Shown piece by piece: positions 1-9,256 of a DNA stretch of 64,000 bases (position 1 is its first letter; each line of letters begins with the position of its first letter). Below the pieces are notes generated by a model. That model searched no databases. It saw only the letters and a program-made list of their open reading frames with translations, and was not told the DNA's origin. The stretch is from Betaproteobacteria bacterium. Its GTDB lineage: Bacteria > Pseudomonadota > Gammaproteobacteria > Burkholderiales > SG8-41. Position numbers and translations under genes: made by a program. The stretch spans positions 1 to 64,000 of the forward strand of contig JANXSE010000177.1 of the NCBI GenBank assembly GCA_025356695.1, given 5' to 3'.

Positions 1-279
1 TTCCTTCAGCCAGCTGATGTTCGACATCCAGGTGCCGGCGTAGAAGCCCGACTCGTGTGAATAATCAAAACCGCCTTGCGCGGCCGGTTTGCGATTGGTC
101 TGGGTCAGGCCGCGGAATATGTATTGGCTGAAAACGCCGAAATTGCCGGTGAGCGTATGCGGGCTCTTGGCTTCTTCCGGTTTTTTCTCTTCAGCGGGGG
201 CTGCATCGGCGGCGAATGCGCTGCCGGAGATGGCAAAAGCTGCGGCAATTGCCGCAGCCATCAGGGTCTTCTTATGCAT
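1..279 (-). CDS. TorF family putative porin, N-terminal part (runs off the window)
   Basis: The minus-strand frame stays open to the window edge, giving the first 93 residues. The start ATG at 279 has an AAAGG Shine-Dalgarno at 286-290 with six bases of spacing; an upstream in-frame ATG at 285 lies too close to it. The protein opens with a Sec signal peptide (MHKKTLMAAAIAAAF... ending SAFA), an acidic Ala/Pro/Glu linker, then TGNFGVFSQYIFRGLTQTN, typical of the first beta strand of the TorF/Gcw_chp family of putative outer-membrane porins. The family's substrate is not firmly established. The C-terminal barrel is outside the window. A 16-bp perfect palindrome sits just upstream and may be an operator. 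Confidence 0.82.
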   Translation of the reverse strand, partial: MHKKTLMAAAIAAAFAISGSAFAADAAPAEEKKPEEAKSPHTLTGNFGVFSQYIFRGLTQTNRKPAAQGGFDYSHESGFYAGTWMSNISWLKE

Positions 280-304
280 GATCATCCTTTCAAGTGTTGG
301 CAGT

Positions 305-320
305 TCGGTAACGTTACCGA
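305..320. promoter_or_regulatory. 16-bp perfect palindrome upstream of the TorF-like gene
   Basis: TCGGTAACGTTACCGA reads the same on both strands. It lies 25 bases upstream of the minus-strand porin start, in the expected 5' leader or promoter. A CG-centred palindrome of this size is the usual form of a dimeric repressor operator (for example LacI-type), but no regulator is encoded nearby, so the function is inferred. The rest of the 280-541 gap between the divergent porin and ubiK shows no other clear element. Confidence 0.4.
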
Positions 321-541
321 CCAACGTTTAGCACGGACTGTGCCAGATCGTAAATCATTGAACTTAAAAGGCTAAGCTGCCTGGCTGGCGGCAGGGTCGA
401 TATGCCATGCGCACCGCAATGAGGCGTTTTGGCGCTCTTTGCACCATAAGTGAGCCGCCAGAATGTTGCGTCGCAATTAGGGTTTTTACGGGTGTCGCGT
501 GGTAGATTTGTTTTGCTAATCAAGTCATGGAGCAATGCCAA

Positions 542-784
542 GTGGTCAACGAGAAACTGATCGACGAAATCAGCGCCCGAATCAAAGAGGTTATGGCGCG
601 CACCCCGGCTGCGGATATTGAACGCAATATGCGCGCAACGCTGTCGTCATTGTTTACCCGACTTGATCTGGTTACGCGCGAAGAATTCGACGTGCAGTCG
701 GCGGTGCTGGCGCGCACCCGCGAGAAACTTGCGGCGCTTGAAGCGCGGCTGGCCGAACTCGAAAAAAGCGCCAAAGCACACTGA
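542..784 (+). CDS. ubiK: Ubiquinone biosynthesis accessory factor UbiK (BMFP/YqiC family)
   Basis: A small, highly charged helical protein: an N-terminal amphipathic helix (EKLIDEISARIKEVMARTP), the family signature LVTREEFDVQ in the middle, and a C-terminal coiled coil (LARTREKLAALEARLAELE). UbiK homologues are trimeric accessory factors that associate with UbiJ and membranes in ubiquinone synthesis. I prefer the GTG at 542, which has GGAG at 529-532 with nine bases of spacing; an ATG at 527 would add five residues but has no ribosome binding site. About 80 residues, slightly shorter than the E. coli protein. Confidence 0.85.
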   Translation: MVNEKLIDEISARIKEVMARTPAADIERNMRATLSSLFTRLDLVTREEFDVQSAVLARTREKLAALEARLAELEKSAKAH

Positions 785-929
785 AGCAGTTCGCGCCCCG
801 CATGGCGCGGTGTATTCCCCGCCCGTAATAGTGCCGAAGGTCTAGGCGCGATGTTTGTCGTCAATGGATGCCGCCAGTCGTTAGAGCCGCATCACCATTC
901 AAATCGCGTTCGCGCGCGCCGGCACCATC

Positions 930-2432
930 ATGTCACTCGCTGTACTCTACAGCCGCGCACTGGCCGGCATGCAGGCACCGCTGGTCACGGTTGAGGCGCA
1001 TCTGGCCAACGGTTTGCCGGCATTCACCATCGTCGGTTTGCCCGAAGCCGAAGTCAAGGAGGCGAAGGACCGCGTGCGCGCTGCGCTGCAGACGTCAAAC
1101 TTCGAATTCCCGATGCGCCGCATCACCGTCAATCTCGCGCCGGCCGATCTGCCCAAAGAAAGCGGGCGCTATGATCTGCCGATTGCGCTGGGCATACTGG
1201 CTGCATCGGGGCAGCTGCCGACAAAAAATCTCGATCAATATGAATTCGCCGGCGAACTCGCGTTGACGGGTGAAGTGCGGCCGGTGCGCGGCATGTTGGC
1301 GTTGATCTGCGGTGCCATCCGCGACCGCCGCGCCTTTATCGTGCCGCAGGCCAATGCCGCTGAAGCGGCGTTGCCCGGCGGCGCGCGGGTGTTTCCGGCG
1401 CGCACGTTGCTCGATGTCTGCGCGCATCTCGCCGGGCGAGTGCCGCTCGAAGAATTCACGGCGCCGCCGGTTGCGCTGGTGCAGGCTTATCCCGAGTGGC
1501 TCGACGTCAAAGGGCAGATGCAGGCGAAGCGCGCCCTGGAAATCGCCGCCGCCGGTGCGCACAGTCTCTTGATGGTCGGGCCGCCGGGTTCGGGCAAAAC
1601 AATGCTGGCGACGCGGTTGTCCGGCATCCTGCCACCGATGTGCGATGCCGAGGCACTTGAATCGGCCGCGGTGCAATCGCTCGGCAGCGCCGGCTTCGAT
1701 GTTGCAAACTGGCGGCGGCGGCCGTTCCGCGCACCGCACCACACGGCATCCGGTGTTGCGCTGGTCGGCGGTGGCAGCTTGCCGCGCCCCGGAGAAATTT
1801 CGATGGCGATGCACGGCGTGCTTTTTCTCGATGAACTGCCCGAGTTTGAGCGCCATGTGCTCGAAGTGTTGCGCGAGCCGCTTGAATCCGGGCGCATCTG
1901 TGTCTCGCGCGCCGCGCGGCAGGCCGAATTTCCCGCGCGTTTTCAACTCGTCGCCGCGATGAACCCCTGCCCGTGCGGATATTCGGGGCATTTCAGCGGG
2001 CGCTGCCGTTGCACGCCCGACCAGATCGCGCGTTATCGCGCGCGCATATCCGGCCCTTTGCTTGACCGCATCGACATGCAGATCGAAGTGCCGGCGGTGT
2101 CCCCGCAGGATCTCGCGCGCGACGCGGGCGGTGAAGCCAGCGCCACGGTGCGCGCACGGGTGAGCGCCGCGCGCGAGCGGCAGCTTCAGCGACAGTCAAA
2201 ACCCAACTCACAACTGGGCACGCGTGAAATCGATCTGCATTGCGCCGTCACCGATAGCGGCGCGGCATTGCTCCAGCAGGCCATTGCGCGGCTCGGTCTG
2301 TCTGCGCGCGGCTATCACCGCTGTCTCAAACTTGCGCGCACGATCGCCGATCTGGCTGCTGCCGCGCAAATAGCGCCGGCGCACATTGCCGAGGCGATCC
2401 AGTACCGGCGTGTGCAACACCTGAACGGCTGA
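930..2432 (+). CDS. comM: YifB/ComM family Mg-chelatase-like AAA+ ATPase
   Basis: A 500-residue protein of full family length. The N-terminal half has the ChlI-like LonC-type fold ([41 protein letters not shown]). The AAA+ module follows with Walker A GPPGSGKT near residue 217 and Walker B LFLDELPEF near residue 298. A Cys-rich segment (MNPCPCGYSGH, RCRCTPDQIARY) and the C-terminal RxxL-type helical domain complete the family pattern. ComM homologues are hexameric helicases that promote branch migration during integration of transformed DNA. It stands alone between ubiK and the Bcr transporter. Confidence 0.92.
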   Translation: MSLAVLYSRALAGMQAPLVTVEAHLANGLPAFTIVGLPEAEVKEAKDRVRAALQTSNFEFPMRRITVNLAPADLPKESGRYDLPIALGILAASGQLPTKNLDQYEFAGELALTGEVRPVRGMLALICGAIRDRRAFIVPQANAAEAALPGGARVFPARTLLDVCAHLAGRVPLEEFTAPPVALVQAYPEWLDVKGQMQAKRALEIAAAGAHSLLMVGPPGSGKTMLATRLSGILPPMCDAEALESAAVQSLGSAGFDVANWRRRPFRAPHHTASGVALVGGGSLPRPGEISMAMHGVLFLDELPEFERHVLEVLREPLESGRICVSRAARQAEFPARFQLVAAMNPCPCGYSGHFSGRCRCTPDQIARYRARISGPLLDRIDMQIEVPAVSPQDLARDAGGEASATVRARVSAARERQLQRQSKPNSQLGTREIDLHCAVTDSGAALLQQAIARLGLSARGYHRCLKLARTIADLAAAAQIAPAHIAEAIQYRRVQHLNG

Positions 2433-2515
2433 GTGCGGCACAAGTCGGCTATACCGCGCGGCGGTCATTGCAAACACGGAATGCGCGGCCGCCACAAATG
2501 ACATAATCCCGCCGT

Positions 2516-3739
2516 ATGCAGTCCCCCTCGCCAAAACCAGCCGGCAAAGGCAGTACAGCGGTTTTCGCAGTCTTGCTGGCGGCGCTCGCCATGCTGGGCC
2601 CGTTTTCCATCGACACCTACATGCCGTCGTTTCCGGAAATCGGCCGCAGCTTCGGCGTCTCGACGCTTGAACTGCAATTTACGATCAGCGTGTTTCTTGC
2701 CACTTTCGCGGTGATGTCGCTGTTTCACGGTGCGATTGCCGATTCGTACGGGCGGCGTCCGGTGATCCTGGTTAATCTCGCGCTGTTCGTGGTTGCCAGC
2801 GCCGGCTGCGCGCTGGCCGCGGCATTTCACCAGCTACTGTGGTTTCGCGCGTTGCAGGGCCTCGCCGGTGGCGCCGGCATGATCGTCGGCCGCGCCATGA
2901 TCCGCGACAGTTTTGCCGGCGACGATGCGCAACGCATGATGTCGACGGTGACTATGATCTTTGGCCTGGCGCCGGCGATTGCGCCCATCGTCGGCGGCTG
3001 GTTGCAGGCCGCTTTCGGCTGGCGCTCGGTGTTCGTGTTTCTCGCCATCTATCCGGCCGTGCTGCTCGCTGCCTGCTACCGGTTGCTGCCGGAAACGCTG
3101 CCGCAGCACGAACGGCAGCCCTTCGTTGCGCGTGTGCTGCTGGCGAACTATTGCAGGTTGCTCGGCAATCTGCGCTTCGGATTGTTGTCGTCGGCGATCG
3201 CTTTTAACTTCTGCGCTTTTTTTCTCTACATTGCCGCAGCCCCCGTGGTCATCTACCAGTGGCTGGGCCTGAGCGAAACACAGTTTGCCTGGCTGTTCAT
3301 TCCGGGCATCAGCGGCATTGTCATCGGCGCATTCATTTCGGGGCGTATCGCAGGGCGCCTGGCGAGCTGGCAAACGCTGCGTCTCGGATACGTCGTGATG
3401 TTTGCGGCCGTCGCCTGCAACGTGATTTATCATGCCGCCGCCGCGCCGGCGCTGCCTTGGACCGTGTTGTGCGTGATGCTTTATACGACGGGCATGGCGA
3501 TAGCGATGCCGACGCTCACACTCCTCGCGCTCGATTTGTTCCCGCATAATCGCGGCATGGCGGCTTCGCTGCAGTCGTTCCAGCACAGCATGTTCACGGC
3601 CATCGCCGCGGTGGCGATCGTGCCGCACGTCGCCGATTCGGCGCTGGCGGTCGCGTTGACGGCAAGCGTGCTGCTGGCCTGCGGCGCCGCCTGTGCGGTC
3701 CGCTTTCTGCGTGCACCGCCGATTCAGGAGAAATCATGA
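2516..3739 (+). CDS. Bcr/CflA family MFS drug-resistance transporter
   Basis: A 407-residue polytopic membrane protein with about 12 hydrophobic segments. After TM1 comes GPFSIDTYMPSFPEI, the Bcr/CflA signature, and the loop between TM2 and TM3 has the major facilitator motif (GAIADSYGRRPV). Family members export bicyclomycin, chloramphenicol or related small molecules by proton antiport; the substrate here cannot be read from sequence. Its stop overlaps the start of the next gene by four bases (ATGA), so the two are translationally coupled. Confidence 0.9.
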   Translation: MQSPSPKPAGKGSTAVFAVLLAALAMLGPFSIDTYMPSFPEIGRSFGVSTLELQFTISVFLATFAVMSLFHGAIADSYGRRPVILVNLALFVVASAGCALAAAFHQLLWFRALQGLAGGAGMIVGRAMIRDSFAGDDAQRMMSTVTMIFGLAPAIAPIVGGWLQAAFGWRSVFVFLAIYPAVLLAACYRLLPETLPQHERQPFVARVLLANYCRLLGNLRFGLLSSAIAFNFCAFFLYIAAAPVVIYQWLGLSETQFAWLFIPGISGIVIGAFISGRIAGRLASWQTLRLGYVVMFAAVACNVIYHAAAAPALPWTVLCVMLYTTGMAIAMPTLTLLALDLFPHNRGMAASLQSFQHSMFTAIAAVAIVPHVADSALAVALTASVLLACGAACAVRFLRAPPIQEKS

Positions 3740-4764
3740 ACCACGAAATCACCAACTGGTCTGAAGAAATGCGCGCCGCTTATCTGTATCGCGTAGTCGC
3801 GCAGGCCGAAGCCGGCACGCCGCGCGAAAAACTTTTTCTCGATCTCGCTGGTGAGGCCGAAGGGCAGGCCGCGATCTGGGGCGAGAAGGCGTGTGTCAGC
3901 GGCGGCATGCCCGCGTTCGTGCCGGACGTGCGTGCGCGCATCGTCGCCGGCCTCGTGCGCAGCCACGGGCCGCGCAAGCTGCGCACTGTGCTCGCGGCGA
4001 TGAAAGTACGCGGCATGTCGGTCTACACGGCCAACAGTACCGGCCAGGTCATTCCGCACCACCTCGACGACACCGGGCATCACAGCGGCATGTCGGGCGG
4101 CGGCAATCTGCGCGCCGCCGTTTTCGGCATCAACGATGGTTTGATTTCGAACGCGAGCCTGATTATGGGTGTGGCCGGCGCCAGCGCCGACGCGGCGACC
4201 ATTTTGTTGACGGGTACCGCGGGCCTCGTCGCCGGTGCTTTTTCCATGGCGGCCGGGGAATATGTGTCGATGCGTTCGCAGCGCGAAATGTTCGAATACC
4301 AGATCGGGCTCGAACGCGACGAACTCGCCGCCTATCCGGAAGAAGAGGCGCACGAGCTCGCGCTGATTTACGAAGCGCGCGGTATCTCGCCCGCAGAATC
4401 GCAGCGCATGGCGCAAACGGTGATCACCGACCCCGAGCGCGCACTCGATGCGCTGGCACGCGAGGAACTCGGTCTCAATCCCGAGGACCTTGGTTCTCCC
4501 TGGGGGGCGGCGGTATTTTCATTTCTGGCATTTGCGGCGGGCGGTGTCGTGCCGCTGCTGCCGTTCGTATTCGGCGCGGGCGGTATTGCATTGAACATGG
4601 CAATCGGCTTGACTGCGGTGGCGCTGTTTGCTGTCGGTGCGACGTTGTCGCTGTTTACCGGACGCAATGCGCTGCTAAGCGGACTGCGCATGCTGGCGAT
4701 CGGCGCCGCGGCGGGTGGGGTGACGTTTATGGTTGGCCGTATGCTCGGTGTGAGCGTTAGTTAG
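3736..4764 (+). CDS. VIT1/CCC1-type membrane protein with N-terminal ferritin-like domain (MbfA-like)
   Basis: A 342-residue protein with two parts. Residues 1 to about 110 resemble a short ferritin/rubrerythrin-like helical domain (EEMRAAYLYRVVAQAE, then LAGEAEGQAAIW). Residues 125-342 are a VIT1/CCC1 domain: GINDGLISNASLIMGVAGA, AGAFSMAAGEYVSMRSQRE, a charged cytoplasmic helical segment, then the last membrane helices. Related MbfA proteins export iron, while VIT/CCC1 proteins move Fe2+ or Mn2+. The usual ExxH metal site of the first domain reads ExxQ, so its metal binding is uncertain. Coupled to the upstream transporter by a 4-base overlap. Confidence 0.85.
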   Translation: MNHEITNWSEEMRAAYLYRVVAQAEAGTPREKLFLDLAGEAEGQAAIWGEKACVSGGMPAFVPDVRARIVAGLVRSHGPRKLRTVLAAMKVRGMSVYTANSTGQVIPHHLDDTGHHSGMSGGGNLRAAVFGINDGLISNASLIMGVAGASADAATILLTGTAGLVAGAFSMAAGEYVSMRSQREMFEYQIGLERDELAAYPEEEAHELALIYEARGISPAESQRMAQTVITDPERALDALAREELGLNPEDLGSPWGAAVFSFLAFAAGGVVPLLPFVFGAGGIALNMAIGLTAVALFAVGATLSLFTGRNALLSGLRMLAIGAAAGGVTFMVGRMLGVSVS

Positions 4765-4767
4765 GAC

Positions 4768-4913
4768 AGGAACCACCGAAGAAGCGTATCGAGCAGGTCG
4801 GGATGCTAGGAGACGCGCAGCGAGGGGCGAGACATAACGAACAAGTTAGGCGAGTCCCGAGCGAGCACGCGACGACGCAGACCGGCCGCGCAGTAGCTTA
4901 TTCGGTGGTTCCT
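4768..4913. repeat. 146-bp element bounded by 18-bp inverted repeats (MITE-like)
   Basis: AGGAACCACCGAA at 4768-4780 is repeated in exact inverted form at 4901-4913. With one mismatch the arms extend to 18 bp (4768-4785 and 4896-4913). The interior has no plausible gene. The left arm begins three bases after the VIT stop codon, and the right arm supplies the first two bases (in plus coordinates) of the rhodanese stop codon. It may be a non-autonomous mobile element or a large bidirectional hairpin terminator between convergent genes; no clear target duplication is visible. Confidence 0.6.
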
Positions 4914-5298
4914 AGGTCTGCTCCCACGACAGGCCATGATAGCGCCAGCCGCCGTGTGTGCCGCGATGATAGTGTTCGTCGCGATCGCCTTCGAAGCCTT
5001 CCTGCACGTTGCAGACATTTTTGAAACCGCCGTCTTCAAGCGCTTTGGCGGCTTCGACCGAGCGTGTGCCGCTGCGGCAGATCAGCAAAACGGGTTGATC
5101 CACGCCCGCTTCAGCTTTGACCTGCGCGGTGAAATGCGGATTGATTTCCCAGTCGGGCGCTTCGCTCCACGCCACGTGGATGGCGCCGACCGGATGGCCG
5201 ACGAACAGAAATTCGATTTCGCTGCGCACATCGATCAACACGGCATCGGGATGTGTTTGCAGAAATTCGTGCGCCTGTTTCGGTTTGAGATGTTGCAT
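4912..5298 (-). CDS. Rhodanese-like domain protein (sulfurtransferase)
   Basis: About 128 residues form a single rhodanese domain: the CH2A-like VLIDVRSEIEFLFVGHPVGAIHV, and the active-site loop CRSGTRS with the persulfide-forming cysteine intact. Family members pass sulfane sulfur from donors such as thiosulfate to acceptors; single-domain forms often act as sulfur carriers. The ATG at 5298 fits the family start (MQHLKPKQAHEFL); a TTG at 5328 would add ten residues and neither has a clear Shine-Dalgarno. Convergent with the VIT gene; its stop codon overlaps the end of the adjacent inverted repeat. A link with the sox genes at 25.9 kb is only a guess. Confidence 0.87.
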   Translation of the reverse strand: MQHLKPKQAHEFLQTHPDAVLIDVRSEIEFLFVGHPVGAIHVAWSEAPDWEINPHFTAQVKAEAGVDQPVLLICRSGTRSVEAAKALEDGGFKNVCNVQEGFEGDRDEHYHRGTHGGWRYHGLSWEQT

Positions 5299-5368
5299 CG
5301 TGCGTGGTTGGGCGTGATGAGTGCGCAAGTATAACGGCTGACCCTCTGTTGTTAAGTGCGGCGCTGGT

Positions 5369-5397
5369 TTGACAACCCCCGCTGTGGCGCGTAACCT
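5369..5397 (+). promoter_or_regulatory. Candidate sigma-70 promoter of metH
   Basis: A perfect -35 box TTGACA (5369-5374) is followed after 17 bases by TAACCT (5392-5397), a weak -10. Transcription from here would give a leader of about 135 bases before metH. The -10 match is poor, so the assignment rests mainly on the -35 and on the structured leader downstream. Confidence 0.4.
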
Positions 5398-5432
5398 TCT
5401 AATTTAGCGCCGATTTCTGCAAAGCTTGCGGG

Positions 5433-5493
5433 CGCCGCCGGAGACCTGCGACACGGTCTGATCGGTGGAAAACAAATACGGCTAAGCGGCGTG
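5433..5493 (+). promoter_or_regulatory. Structured metH leader with alternative pairings (candidate riboswitch or attenuator)
   Basis: A hairpin pairs CCGCCG (5435-5440) with CGGTGG (5463-5468) and AGACC (5442-5446) with GGTCT (5455-5459). Two alternatives compete with it: CGCCGC (5433-5438) can pair with GCGGCG (5486-5491), and GATCGG (5460-5465) can pair with CCGATC (5496-5501), the 5' arm of the following terminator. This is the layout of a transcription attenuator. The sequence does not match the SAH, SAM-I or cobalamin consensus as I know them, so no ligand is named. Confidence 0.45.
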
Positions 5494-5531
5494 ACCCGAT
5501 CGGCACCCGCAGATCGGGTTTTTTGTTTTTT
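5494..5531 (+). terminator. Intrinsic terminator in the metH leader
   Basis: ACCCGAT (5494-5500) pairs with ATCGGGT (5513-5519), and the T-rich run that starts at 5519 (interrupted by one G) continues to 5531. It ends nine bases before the metH start codon and 200 bases past the nearest upstream gene, which is on the other strand. It therefore most likely controls read-through into metH rather than ending another transcript. Confidence 0.7.
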
Positions 5532-5540
5532 GTGGACGAC

Positions 5541-8500
5541 ATGAACTCAACGACTGCCCTGACAGATTTGCTCAAGCGGCGCATCGCGATCCTCGATGGC
5601 GCGATGGGCACCATGATCCAGCGCTACAAACTCGGCGAGGCCGAGTATCGCGGCAAGCGCTTCGCCGACTTCGCGCACGACGTCAAGGGCAACAACGAAT
5701 TGCTGGTGCTGACGCAGCCGCAGGTGATTCAGGAAATTCACGAGCAGTATCTGGCCGCCGGCTCCGACATCGTCGAGTCGAACACCTTCGGGGCGCAAAG
5801 GATCGCGCAGGCCGATTACCACATGGAAGATCTCGCCTACGAGATGAACGTGGCAGCGGCGAAAATCGCGCGCGCGGCCTGCGACAAATATTCCACGCCG
5901 GATTCGCCGCGCTTCGTCGCCGGCGCCTTCGGCCCGACGCCGAAAACCGCGTCGATCTCGCCGGACGTCAACGACCCGGGCGCGCGCAACGTCACCTTCG
6001 ACGAACTCGTCGCCGCCTACCTTGAGCAGGCGCGTGCGCTCGTCGAGGGCGGTGTCGATCTGTTTCTGGTCGAAACCATATTCGACACATTGAATGCGAA
6101 GGCGGCGCTGTTTGCCATCGACCAGTTTTTCGAAGAGTCCGGCACGCGCCTGCCGCTGATGATTTCAGGCACGGTGACCGACGCCTCGGGGCGCATTTTG
6201 TCGGGGCAGACGGTCGAAGCGTTCTGGAATTCGGTGCGTCACGCGAAACCCGTGACGATCGGCCTGAACTGCGCACTGGGGGCGGCGTTGATGCGGCCGT
6301 ACATCGCCGAGTTGTCGAAAATCTGCGATGCGAACATCTGCGTCTATCCGAACGCCGGTCTGCCGAACCCGATGAGCGACACCGGTTTCGACGAAACACC
6401 GCCGATCACCTCGTCGCTGCTGAAAGAATTTGCCGAGGCCGGTTACGTCAATATCGCCGGTGGTTGCTGCGGCACCACACCCGATCACATCCGCGCCATC
6501 GCGCAACAAGTCAAATCGGTGCCGCCGCGCGTGCCGCCGGCAACCGATCACAAGCTGCGTTTGTCCGGTCTTGAGCCGGCCAACGTTGATGACAGCTCGC
6601 TCTTCGTCAACGTCGGCGAGCGCACCAACGTCACCGGTTCCAAGGCGTTTGCGCGCATGATTTTGAACAACCAGTTCGATGACGCACTCGCCGTCGCGCG
6701 CCAGCAGGTCGAAAACGGCGCGCAGGTGATCGACGTCAACATGGACGAGGCGATGCTCGATTCGAAGGCGGCGATGGTGCGCTTTCTGAATCTGGTGGCG
6801 ACCGAACCCGACATCGCGCGCGTGCCGGTCATGATCGATTCCTCGAAGTGGGAGGTGATCGAGGCCGGCCTCAAGTGCGTGCAGGGCAAGTCCATCGTCA
6901 ATTCGATCAGCATGAAGGAAGGCGAGGCCGAGTTTCTGCGCCAGGCTCGGCTGTGCCGGCGTTACGGCGCGGCGGTGATCGTCATGGCCTTCGACGAGCA
7001 GGGGCAGGCCGACACTTTCGCGCGCAAGACGGAAATCTGCAAACGCGCTTACGATCTTCTCACGCAGAAGGTCGGCTTTGCGCCGGAAGACATCATTTTC
7101 GATCCGAACATCTTCGCGATTGCCACCGGCATCGAGGAACACAATAACTACGCCGTCGATTTCATCGAGGCGACGCGCTGGATCCGCCAGAACCTGCCGT
7201 ATGCGAAAGTCAGTGGTGGCGTGTCGAACGTGAGCTTCTCGTTCCGCGGCAACGACCCGGCGCGCGAGGCGATCCACACGGTGTTTCTCTACCACGCGAT
7301 CAAGGCCGGCATGACCATGGGCATCGTCAATGCCGGTATGGTCGGCGTCTATGATGACCTCGCGCCCGAGTTGCGCGAACGCGTCGAGGACGTCGTGCTC
7401 AACCGTCGCCCCGATGCGACCGAGCGCATGATCGAAATCGCCGGCACGCTGAAGGCTGGCGGCGCGAAAGAAGAACAGAACCTCGAGTGGCGGCAGGAGC
7501 CGGTCGGCAAGCGGCTCTCGCACGCGCTGGTGCACGGTATCACGCAGTGGATCATCGAGGACACCGAGGAAGCGCGGCAGGATCTCGAAAAATCCGGCGG
7601 CCGGCCGATCCATGTGATCGAGGGTCCGCTGATGGACGGCATGAACGTGGTCGGCGATCTGTTCGGCGCCGGCAAGATGTTTCTGCCGCAGGTGGTGAAG
7701 AGCGCGCGCGTCATGAAGCAGGCGGTTGCGCATCTGATTCCGTATATCGAGGCGGAAAAAGCGCGGCTGGGCGACCTGAAGCCGAAGGGCAAGATCGTCA
7801 TTGCCACCGTCAAGGGCGACGTGCACGACATCGGCAAAAACATCGTCTCGGTCGTGCTTCAGTGCAACAATTACGAAGTCGTCAACATGGGCGTGATGGT
7901 GGCGGGGCAGAAAATCATCGACACCGCGATTGCCGAGAAGGCAGACATCATCGGCCTGTCGGGTTTGATCACGCCCTCGCTCGAAGAAATGGGTAATGTC
8001 GCGCGCGAAATGCAGCGCCAGGGCTTGACGCTGCCGCTGCTCATCGGCGGCGCGACGACTTCGCGCATGCACACCGCGGTGAAAATCGCGCCCGGTTATA
8101 CCAACGGCCCGACGGTATGGGTGCCGGATGCCTCGCGCAGCGTGACGGTCTGCAGCAGCCTTTTGGCCGAGGATGAAGTCACACGGCGTACTTACCTCGA
8201 CGAACTGCGCGCCGAGTACGACAAGACGCGCGCGCAGCACGCCGGCAAGAAGGGCCCGGAACTGATTACGCTCGCCGAGGCGCGCGCCAATGCGTTCAAG
8301 ACCGACTGGAAAACAAACGTGCCGCCGGCGCCGGCCTTCGTTGGTGTCAAACATTTGAAGAATAACGATCTCGCCGAGATCGCCGCGCATATCGACTGGG
8401 CACCGTTTTTTCAGACATGGGATCTTGCCGGTTCGTACCCGAAGATACTCGACGACGCGGTGGTCGGCGTCGAGGCGAAAAAGGTGTTTGCCGACGCCAA

Positions 8501-9242
8501 AGAGATGCTGAAGAAAATCGTCGAGGGCCGCTGGCTGCAGGCCAACGGCGTGTTCGCGATTTATCCGGCCAACAGCGTTGATGATGACATCGCACTTTAC
8601 GCGAACGAAAAGCGCGAAAGCCCGATGATGACGTGGCATGGTCTGCGCCAGCAGAATAAAAAGCCGACCGGCAACCCGAATCTCTGCCTGTCAGATTTTG
8701 TCGCACCGCGCGGGTCCGGCGTCAAAGACTATCTCGGCGCTTTCGCGGTGACGGCGGGGCTGGGGGTGGACAAGCGCGTCAAAGCTTACGAAGAAAAACA
8801 CGACGACTACAACGCCATCATGTTGAAAGCGCTGGCCGACCGCATGGCCGAGGCCTTCGCCGAACTGCTGCACAAGCGCGTGCGTCGCGAAATGTGGGCG
8901 TATGCCAAAGACGAAACGCTGTCGAACGACGACATGATCCGCGAAAAATACCGCGGCATCCGGCCGGCGCCAGGCTATCCGGCCTGCCCCGACCATACCG
9001 AGAAGGCGGCGTTGTTCGAGTTGCTGCGTGCGCCTGCCGTCGGCATTGAGTTGACCGAGAGCTTCGCGATGATGCCGGCCTCGTCGGTCAGCGGTTTTTA
9101 TCTCGCGCATGCGCAGGCGCAGTATTTCGCCGTCGGCAAAATCGGCCGCGACCAGGTCGAGGACTACGCCAAACGCAAAGACATGACGCTGGCGGATGCC
9201 GAGCGCTGGCTGGCGCCCAACCTCGGCTACGAACCGTCCTGA
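5541..9242 (+). CDS. metH: Cobalamin-dependent methionine synthase
   Basis: A 1233-residue, full-length four-module enzyme that transfers the methyl group of 5-methyltetrahydrofolate to homocysteine through cobalamin. The homocysteine domain has its zinc ligands (NCALG at Cys244, GGCCGT at Cys309/310). The pterin-binding domain starts near residue 355 ([16 protein letters not shown]). The cobalamin module has DVHDIGKN with the axial His762 and a [10 protein letters not shown] segment. The C-terminal activation domain binds S-adenosylmethionine ([12 protein letters not shown]). The ATG at 5541 matches the family start. Expression is probably controlled by the upstream leader terminator. The next gene follows after 14 bases. 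Confidence 0.97.
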   Translation: MNSTTALTDLLKRRIAILDGAMGTMIQRYKLGEAEYRGKRFADFAHDVKGNNELLVLTQPQVIQEIHEQYLAAGSDIVESNTFGAQRIAQADYHMEDLAYEMNVAAAKIARAACDKYSTPDSPRFVAGAFGPTPKTASISPDVNDPGARNVTFDELVAAYLEQARALVEGGVDLFLVETIFDTLNAKAALFAIDQFFEESGTRLPLMISGTVTDASGRILSGQTVEAFWNSVRHAKPVTIGLNCALGAALMRPYIAELSKICDANICVYPNAGLPNPMSDTGFDETPPITSSLLKEFAEAGYVNIAGGCCGTTPDHIRAIAQQVKSVPPRVPPATDHKLRLSGLEPANVDDSSLFVNVGERTNVTGSKAFARMILNNQFDDALAVARQQVENGAQVIDVNMDEAMLDSKAAMVRFLNLVATEPDIARVPVMIDSSKWEVIEAGLKCVQGKSIVNSISMKEGEAEFLRQARLCRRYGAAVIVMAFDEQGQADTFARKTEICKRAYDLLTQKVGFAPEDIIFDPNIFAIATGIEEHNNYAVDFIEATRWIRQNLPYAKVSGGVSNVSFSFRGNDPAREAIHTVFLYHAIKAGMTMGIVNAGMVGVYDDLAPELRERVEDVVLNRRPDATERMIEIAGTLKAGGAKEEQNLEWRQEPVGKRLSHALVHGITQWIIEDTEEARQDLEKSGGRPIHVIEGPLMDGMNVVGDLFGAGKMFLPQVVKSARVMKQAVAHLIPYIEAEKARLGDLKPKGKIVIATVKGDVHDIGKNIVSVVLQCNNYEVVNMGVMVAGQKIIDTAIAEKADIIGLSGLITPSLEEMGNVAREMQRQGLTLPLLIGGATTSRMHTAVKIAPGYTNGPTVWVPDASRSVTVCSSLLAEDEVTRRTYLDELRAEYDKTRAQHAGKKGPELITLAEARANAFKTDWKTNVPPAPAFVGVKHLKNNDLAEIAAHIDWAPFFQTWDLAGSYPKILDDAVVGVEAKKVFADAKEMLKKIVEGRWLQANGVFAIYPANSVDDDIALYANEKRESPMMTWHGLRQQNKKPTGNPNLCLSDFVAPRGSGVKDYLGAFAVTAGLGVDKRVKAYEEKHDDYNAIMLKALADRMAEAFAELLHKRVRREMWAYAKDETLSNDDMIREKYRGIRPAPGYPACPDHTEKAALFELLRAPAVGIELTESFAMMPASSVSGFYLAHAQAQYFAVGKIGRDQVEDYAKRKDMTLADAERWLAPNLGYEPS

Positions 9243-9256
9243 TCGCGAACAGCATC

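Noticed and set aside
421..470. Sigma-54 promoter near TGGCGCTCTTTGCAC
   Set aside because: The GG and GC are eight bases apart instead of ten.
5400..5500. SAH, SAM or cobalamin riboswitch upstream of metH
   Set aside because: The core consensus sequences of these classes were not found; only a generic attenuator layout is supported.
6165..8639. Long open frame on the strand opposite metH (824 codons)
   Set aside because: It is fully antisense to a certain gene, is His/Arg-rich with no domain, and arises from GC-skewed codon use.
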